Assembly (NCBI GenBank): GCA_017354415.1
Contig: JAFMQY010000015.1
Coordinates: forward strand, 1-37,771
DNA from: Nocardioides sp.
GTDB lineage: Bacteria > Actinomycetota > Actinomycetes > Propionibacteriales > Nocardioidaceae
Length of the DNA: 37,771 nt
Reading direction: 5' to 3'
Of the stretch, positions 33,693 to 37,771 are shown piece after piece (position 1 is the stretch's first letter; each line of letters begins with the position of its first letter). Made by a program: the position numbers and the translations under genes. The notes under the pieces were generated by a model. The model had not been told where the DNA came from, did no database searches, and worked only from the letters and a program-made list of their open reading frames with translations.

Positions 33693-33780
33693 GGGAGGGG
33701 CAGTCCTCCCCTGACCGCCCTCCGGTCCTGCGTCGACTCTGACGGGGAATGGTTGGCACCTCCCGGAAGGAGGTCGGCCC

Positions 33781-33957
33781 ATGAGCATCGCGTTCACGGC
33801 CGGCAAGTACATCTCCTGGGGCGTCGTGAGCACCAGCGTCACGAACCTCCTCGTCATCGCGCTGATGGTGCTGGTGTTCATCCTGGCGCTCGTGCTCCCG
33901 TTCCCCCACGCCCACGAGGCGCCTCCGGCGCCGCACGGCGAGGAGGACCCGTCATGA
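33781..33957 (+). CDS. Small single-pass membrane protein of cytochrome b operon
   Basis: 58 aa, beginning MSIAFTAGKYISWGVVSTS and containing one transmembrane helix (about 20-41, NLLVIALMVLVFILALVLPF) followed by a His/Pro-rich tail (FPHAHEAPPAPHGEEDPS). AAGGAGG lies upstream of the ATG, and the stop overlaps the next start (ATGA, 33954-33957). It is probably a small structural or assembly subunit of the cytochrome b complex; the tail histidines could bind metal. I do not recognise a named family. Confidence 0.8.
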   Translation: MSIAFTAGKYISWGVVSTSVTNLLVIALMVLVFILALVLPFPHAHEAPPAPHGEEDPS

Positions 33958-34589
33958 GCACCGTGTCGACCCCCGGCCACCGGAGCTGGACCGGTGCGGT
34001 CAAGGGCTGGACGTCGCGGACCCTGCCACCGAAGCAGGTCCTTCCGGAGAGGCAGCCTGCCTACGTCGCGTCCTGGATCTACGTCTTCGGTGTGCTCACC
34101 CTGACCGCGCTCCTGGTCGTGGTCGCCTCCGGACTGGTGCTGGCGATAGGCGGGGCTGTCTGGTGGCACACCTCGAGCATCGGTCACTTCACGAACTCCG
34201 TGCACCTGTGGAGTGTCGAGCTGTTCTTCGCGTGCATGGTCATCCATCTGTGGGGCAAGTTCTGGATGGCGGCGTGGCGCGGCCGGCGGGGGCTGACCTG
34301 GGTCACCGGCGTGATCGCGTTCGTCACCTCGATCGCCACGGCGTTCACCGGCTACCTCACCCAGAGCAACTTCGACTCCCAGTGGATCAGCGGTGAGGCC
34401 AAGGACGGCATCAACTCGATCGGCGTGGGCGCGTGGTTCAACGTGCTCAACCCGGCGCAGATGCTGATGTGGCACATCGTGCTGCTGCCGCTCGCGGTCG
34501 GCATCATCGCCGTCCTGCACATCGTGCTGGTGCGCAACCGCGGCGTCGTGCCGCCCCTCGGCGACGAGGGCAAGGAGGTGCCGCGATGA
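33954..34589 (+). CDS. Cytochrome b N-terminal-domain (b6-like) protein
   Basis: 211 aa with four transmembrane helices. Two bis-histidine pairs for haems b are present: His84 and His98 in helix B (13 residues between) and His174 and His189 in helix D (14 between). The 14-residue spacing in helix D is the b6 rather than mitochondrial/bc1 pattern. Only the cytochrome b N-terminal half is encoded; no Rieske protein or cytochrome c1 is near. It should pass electrons to or from quinone in the membrane with the two overlapping neighbours. Confidence 0.9.
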   Translation: MSTVSTPGHRSWTGAVKGWTSRTLPPKQVLPERQPAYVASWIYVFGVLTLTALLVVVASGLVLAIGGAVWWHTSSIGHFTNSVHLWSVELFFACMVIHLWGKFWMAAWRGRRGLTWVTGVIAFVTSIATAFTGYLTQSNFDSQWISGEAKDGINSIGVGAWFNVLNPAQMLMWHIVLLPLAVGIIAVLHIVLVRNRGVVPPLGDEGKEVPR

Positions 34590-35536
34590 CCGCCACCGCC
34601 GAGCGACGCCGTCGCGCGACACCCGACTCCCACGACTACCCGACCCGCTCCTACGACCTGGTCAAGGAGTTCGTGGTCGCACTCGCGGTCGTCACGGCGC
34701 TGTCGCTGCTGCTCGCGGCGATCTTCTCCTCGCCCGACGACAAGGCGATCACCATGTCCGGCTGGGCGAAGGCCGACCCGGCCGACGTCGTGGCGACGGC
34801 GGCAGGTGAGCTGGCGGGCACCACGACCAGCGCGACGTACGGCCCCCCGTACAACAACGCGAGCGAGGGACAGTCCGTGCTGGGCCTGAAGCTCCAGAAG
34901 TGGGGCGGCGTGGGCATCCCGATCAACTCCGCGGACCTGGTGCTCCAACCTCTCCGTGACGTGGCCGCCGATCCCGGGCTTGCGACGGCGTTGCGGGTCT
35001 GGGACACCCTGCAGGCCTCGGCGCAGACCCGCTTGGCAACGGCGTACTCCGACGCGCTCGCCAAGGCGCCGGACGGAAACCCGGCCCGGGTGGCACCCGG
35101 CCGCTACGGCCCCGTGCCCTCCTTGACGTCGGCGTTCCTCCGACTTGCGGCGTCAGGCGGGCTCGAAGGGGCGCTGACCTCGTCCGGCACGTTCTACGGC
35201 GGTGACCAGACCCGCGCGATGCTGCTGCTCTCCGACGGCGCCTACCTGGAAGACCAGGCGGTCGCCGACCACCTCGGTGGTGACCAGTGGGGAATGATGA
35301 ACGAGGTGGGCAACTACCCCGGTCAGCCCTGGATGTGGCTGTACACGTTCTGGTACCAGGTGAAGCCGTTCTCCACGTCGGACAACGCCGACGCGCAGGT
35401 CTGGGCGCTGATGATGGCGCTCACGGTCGGGCTCGCCCTGATCCCGTGGATCCCCGGTCTGCGCGACATCCCGCGGTGGATCCCGGTCCACAGGCTGGTG
35501 TGGCGCGAGCACTACCGGCGTACGCAGCAGAGCTGA
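34586..35536 (+). CDS. Membrane protein, third subunit of cytochrome b module
   Basis: 316 aa from ATG 34586, overlapping the cytochrome b stop by four bases. One transmembrane helix near the N terminus (about 29-47), an outside domain of about 200 residues rich in Ala, Gly and Ser (SADLVLQPLRDVAADPG, SGTFYGGDQTRAMLLLSDG), a Trp/Tyr-rich amphipathic stretch QPWMWLYTFWYQVKPF (247-262) and a second helix (about 270-290). The C-terminal segment faintly recalls cytochrome b C-terminal/subunit IV proteins. No cofactor motif (CxxCH, Rieske) is seen. Family unknown to me; it probably supplies the docking or quinone-site half for the b-type subunit. Confidence 0.75.
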   Translation: MTATAERRRRATPDSHDYPTRSYDLVKEFVVALAVVTALSLLLAAIFSSPDDKAITMSGWAKADPADVVATAAGELAGTTTSATYGPPYNNASEGQSVLGLKLQKWGGVGIPINSADLVLQPLRDVAADPGLATALRVWDTLQASAQTRLATAYSDALAKAPDGNPARVAPGRYGPVPSLTSAFLRLAASGGLEGALTSSGTFYGGDQTRAMLLLSDGAYLEDQAVADHLGGDQWGMMNEVGNYPGQPWMWLYTFWYQVKPFSTSDNADAQVWALMMALTVGLALIPWIPGLRDIPRWIPVHRLVWREHYRRTQQS

Positions 35537-35569
35537 CCGACGCCCCGCCGGCTGAGCGCGTGCCCGGTC

Positions 35570-35599
35570 TTGTGGCCACTTCTGCGGCCCGGCTAGCGT
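35570..35599 (+). promoter_or_regulatory. Promoter of the M1-type peptidase gene
   Basis: TTGTGG (35570-35575), 18-base spacer, TAGCGT (35594-35599), a good housekeeping-type actinobacterial promoter. The leader to the ATG at 35665 is about 59 bases. Confidence 0.6.
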
Positions 35600-35664
35600 G
35601 CAAGGACCTGACGCACGGCCGCGCGACCCCGACGCGCCGGTGCTTCTCGGGAGGGAGATCGCGC

Positions 35665-37503
35665 ATGTTCCGTCGCCTCGCGCTCGTCTCGGCAGCGACC
35701 CTGCTGCTCGCGTCCTCGGCCTCTGTGGCTGCCGCCGAGCCCGGTCAGGGCGGCACACCACCGGGACTGTGCACGTCGGGACCCCGCACCCTGTCCCACT
35801 ACGGCGACCACGTGTACCCGGACATGGGCAACGGCGGCTACCGCAGTCTGCACACCGACGTGCACATGGTCTACGACGCCCCGTCGAACCAGTTCCTGAC
35901 GGGCAACCACGTCGTCCTGACCGATCGGGCGATCCAGTGCCTGAGCGACTTCAGCGTCGACTTCGAGCGTTCGTCCGTGCTCACGGACGGCGGCGGCGGG
36001 CCGGACATGACCGTGCAGTCGGTGACGGTGAACGGGCAGCCGGCGACGTTCCGCTTCGTGCAGCCGACCTATCCGGGCGACCCGAACGGTCCGGACGACC
36101 CGAACCCCTTGGCCCACGAGGCATCCCAGGTCAACCCGGTCGGTGGCCCCGACAACAACCCGCTGCCACCGGCCTGCTCCCCGCAGGTCACCGGGAACGA
36201 CGTGAACGCCCAGAACGGCGAGCAGTGCCCGGCCGACAAGCTGGTCATCACGCCCTCGCAGCCACTGCTCAACGGCGAGGTCTTCCAGGTGAGCATCGCC
36301 TACACCGGGCAGCCGGGCGTTCACCTCGACGGCGACGGGACCACCGAAGGCTGGTTCCGCTCCGACAACCCGGCCGGTGACGGCGGCTTCGTCACCACCG
36401 AGCCGGTCGCCACCGAGGACTGGATGCCGCTGAACAACCACCCGAGCGCCAAACCGACGTACGACTTCTACGACACGGTCAACGCGGACCGTACGGCGAT
36501 CGCGAACGGCCAGCTGCTGTCGACCACGTCGAACGCCCCGGACGCGAACTTCCCCGGCGGCTCGACGACGTACCACTGGAGCTCCGGTGCTCCGGTGGCC
36601 AGCTACCTGGTCGAGAACAGCGTCGGCGCCTTCGATCTCACCTCGCTCCTGGGCTCCGACGGCATCCGCTACTACGAGGCCCAGGGGAGCTCGCTCAGCG
36701 ACGCCCGCAAGGCTGCGAACCTCGCGGTGATGGACCAGCAGCAGGACATCACCGATTTCCAGAGCCAGTTCAACGGCCCGTTCCCGTTCGCCTCCGACGG
36801 CGTCCTGGTCGGCATCCCCTCCGCCAGCTTCGAGGAGGAGATGCAGACGATGATCACGTTCAACGGCGGGCGGATCTCGCTGGGCACGTTCAACCACGAG
36901 AACATGCACCAGTGGTGGGGCGACAACGTCTCCGAGGGCAACTTCAACCTGACCTTCTTCAAGGAGGGCATGGCCACGCTGGGTCAGTACCTCTTCAACG
37001 CCCGCACCGCCCAGACGACCGCGGGCGGACCCGGTACGCCGGCCGGTGACGCGGCGTTCCAGCAGAGCCTCGTCGACCAGTTCAACCGCAACTACGCCAA
37101 CACCGGCAGCCTCTGGACCAACGCGCCGTCGAACCCGACGCCGGCACGTCTGTTCGCCAACAGCACGACGTACACCCGCCCCGGGACGGCGTACATCGCG
37201 GTGCGGCAGATCCTCGGACCGGACCGGTTCAAGCGGGCCCTGCAGAAGATCCAGCGGGACTACGGCGGCGGCAGCATCACGGAGCCGCAGCTCGAGGCCG
37301 GGTTCGCCCACTTCCTGCCGAACCACAGCCACGCCTGCCAGGTGCGACTCGGCAACTTCTTCACCCAGTGGTTCGACGCCGTGTACCAGACGGGCGGCGG
37401 AGCCAACCGGCCGCAGTTGACCGGTCCCGGCCTGGACGGCCCCGGCTTCTATGACGCGAACGGAGGCTGCACGGGGGCACCGGTCGACGGTGGGGGTGCG
37501 TGA
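35665..37503 (+). CDS. Secreted M1-family metallopeptidase
   Basis: 612 aa from ATG 35665 (GGGAGGGAG upstream). A signal peptide (1-24, ending SVAAAE) leads to an N-terminal beta domain and the catalytic domain with HENMH-X18-E (HENMHQWWGDNV ... FFKEGMAT), the gluzincin zinc site of M1 aminopeptidases. The usual GAMEN exopeptidase motif is replaced: the aligned segment reads ASFEEEMQT. The protein is about 250 residues shorter than typical PepN and has a Pro/Asn-rich insertion (about 133-180) with two cysteines. It is likely an extracellular aminopeptidase or an endopeptidase variant. It lies on its own promoter between the cytochrome b operon and the CoxS-like gene. Confidence 0.88.
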   Translation: MFRRLALVSAATLLLASSASVAAAEPGQGGTPPGLCTSGPRTLSHYGDHVYPDMGNGGYRSLHTDVHMVYDAPSNQFLTGNHVVLTDRAIQCLSDFSVDFERSSVLTDGGGGPDMTVQSVTVNGQPATFRFVQPTYPGDPNGPDDPNPLAHEASQVNPVGGPDNNPLPPACSPQVTGNDVNAQNGEQCPADKLVITPSQPLLNGEVFQVSIAYTGQPGVHLDGDGTTEGWFRSDNPAGDGGFVTTEPVATEDWMPLNNHPSAKPTYDFYDTVNADRTAIANGQLLSTTSNAPDANFPGGSTTYHWSSGAPVASYLVENSVGAFDLTSLLGSDGIRYYEAQGSSLSDARKAANLAVMDQQQDITDFQSQFNGPFPFASDGVLVGIPSASFEEEMQTMITFNGGRISLGTFNHENMHQWWGDNVSEGNFNLTFFKEGMATLGQYLFNARTAQTTAGGPGTPAGDAAFQQSLVDQFNRNYANTGSLWTNAPSNPTPARLFANSTTYTRPGTAYIAVRQILGPDRFKRALQKIQRDYGGGSITEPQLEAGFAHFLPNHSHACQVRLGNFFTQWFDAVYQTGGGANRPQLTGPGLDGPGFYDANGGCTGAPVDGGGA

Positions 37504-37624
37504 GCCACCTTTTCGGCGGGATCGGGTGTGGCTGGCGCACCGGCACCCTCGCCGCTCCCTGGTCGGCCGCCCAGGCGCGCGGGGGTCGGTCCGGTCGGGC
37601 AACCTTCAACCAACCCGCTCGGCC

Positions 37625-37630
37625 TAGCGT
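37625..37630 (+). promoter_or_regulatory. -10 box before the CoxS-like gene
   Basis: TAGCGT, the same hexamer as the peptidase promoter, 54 bases before the ATG at 37685. No convincing -35 is found at 16-19 bases, which would fit an activator-dependent promoter. The 181 bases from 37504 to 37684 contain nothing else I can identify. Confidence 0.45.
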
Positions 37631-37684
37631 GATCGGCACCACAGATCCCCCTGTGGCAGACAGGTGCGCGAAAGGCAGGCTTCG

Positions 37685-37771
37685 ATGACCAAGATCAGTC
37701 TCACCGTCGACGGGGCGCAGGTCTCCGACGACGTCGAGCCGCGGATGCTGCTCGTGCAGTACCTCCGCGAG
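37685..37771 (+). CDS. CoxS-like [2Fe-2S] subunit of CO dehydrogenase/xanthine dehydrogenase family (5' part, runs off right edge)
   Basis: 29 codons from ATG 37685 (AAAGGCAGG upstream) read TKISLTVDGAQVSDDVEPRM and continue with LLLVQYLRE. This is the N-terminal plant-ferredoxin-like strand order of the small subunit of aerobic CO dehydrogenases and related molybdenum hydroxylases; VEPR-x-LLV-x-LRE is highly typical. The cysteines that bind the iron-sulfur clusters lie beyond the window. With the CoxD/CoxE/XdhC/MocA-type genes upstream it suggests the cox-type structural operon begins here, in the order small subunit first. Confidence 0.82.
   Translation, partial: MTKISLTVDGAQVSDDVEPRMLLVQYLRE

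Noticed and set aside
33693-33710. GGGAGG-N6-CCTCCC hairpin before the cytochrome b operon as an attenuator
   Set aside because: A 6-bp stem is weak and overlaps the second half-site of the DosR-like box, which explains the sequence better.
37500-37688. 62-codon open frame before the CoxS-like gene
   Set aside because: No ribosome site or recognisable composition, and it runs through the probable -10 box and over the CoxS-like start; more likely non-coding.

Overview
The window is high-GC DNA (roughly 70% G+C by eye) with dense gene packing, many GTG starts, ATGA/GTGA overlaps, actinobacterial TAnnnT -10 boxes, a DUF3263/LytR_C gene pair of the kind found in mycobacteria (Rv0430/Rv0431), and a GroEL ending in a GGM-rich tail under CIRCE elements. 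Together these point to a soil-type actinobacterium, most likely Nocardioidaceae (Nocardioides or a relative). No rRNA, tRNA, CRISPR array, insertion sequence or phage gene is visible. No stretch of more than about 250 bases lacks a gene or a recognisable regulatory element.

Layout. 1-5006: 5' part of a PhaC-like alpha/beta hydrolase, otsA, a Gfo/Idh/MocA oxidoreductase, DUF3263, a LytR_C protein and otsB. OtsA and OtsB together give the two-step trehalose pathway. 5096-6950: a SAM-I riboswitch, a threonine-synthase-family enzyme and a MoaD/ThiS-type sulfur carrier ending in Gly-Gly. The SAM control implies methionine (homocysteine) synthesis rather than threonine synthesis. 6978-14291: a membrane-anchored lipase, then a minus-strand run of five genes (heterodimeric ABC exporter, RseB/LolA-like secreted protein, ABC ATPase, ABC permease). 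14533-18572: an ECF42-type sigma factor with three YCII/DGPF-domain genes, each behind a near-identical promoter (TGTCGA-N17-CGTC), and a Tat-secreted M28 peptidase between them. 18695-22054: a sulfotransferase-like protein, an HxlR regulator divergent from a two-domain VOC protein with a paired operator between them, and a PNPOx-like protein. 22091-23970: groEL with two CIRCE operators and a terminator.

24106-28504: an HNH-nuclease lipoprotein, a GNAT, an EamA transporter, an alpha/beta hydrolase behind a LacI-type operator, and an ECF sigma/anti-sigma-like pair. 28528-32320: a MobA-like cytidylyltransferase, a MoxR ATPase (CoxD type), a VWA protein (CoxE type) and XdhC/CoxI. This is a maturation set for a molybdenum hydroxylase such as aerobic CO dehydrogenase. 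The structural genes seem to begin at the right edge, where the first 29 codons of a CoxS-like [2Fe-2S] subunit are visible. Between these two halves sit a GAF/winged-helix regulator, a compact three-gene cytochrome b operon preceded by a DosR/DevR-like box, and a secreted M1-type peptidase.

The most notable unexplained signals are: (i) three copies of an exactly 59-bp palindromic element whose 16-bp arms show compensatory changes; (ii) the orphan cytochrome b module beside the CO-dehydrogenase-type cluster with its hypoxia/CO-type operator; (iii) the ECF42 regulon, with a second conserved palindrome over the expected start of transcription; and (iv) the riboswitch-controlled MetM/MetO-like pair, with one of the 59-bp hairpins between its genes.
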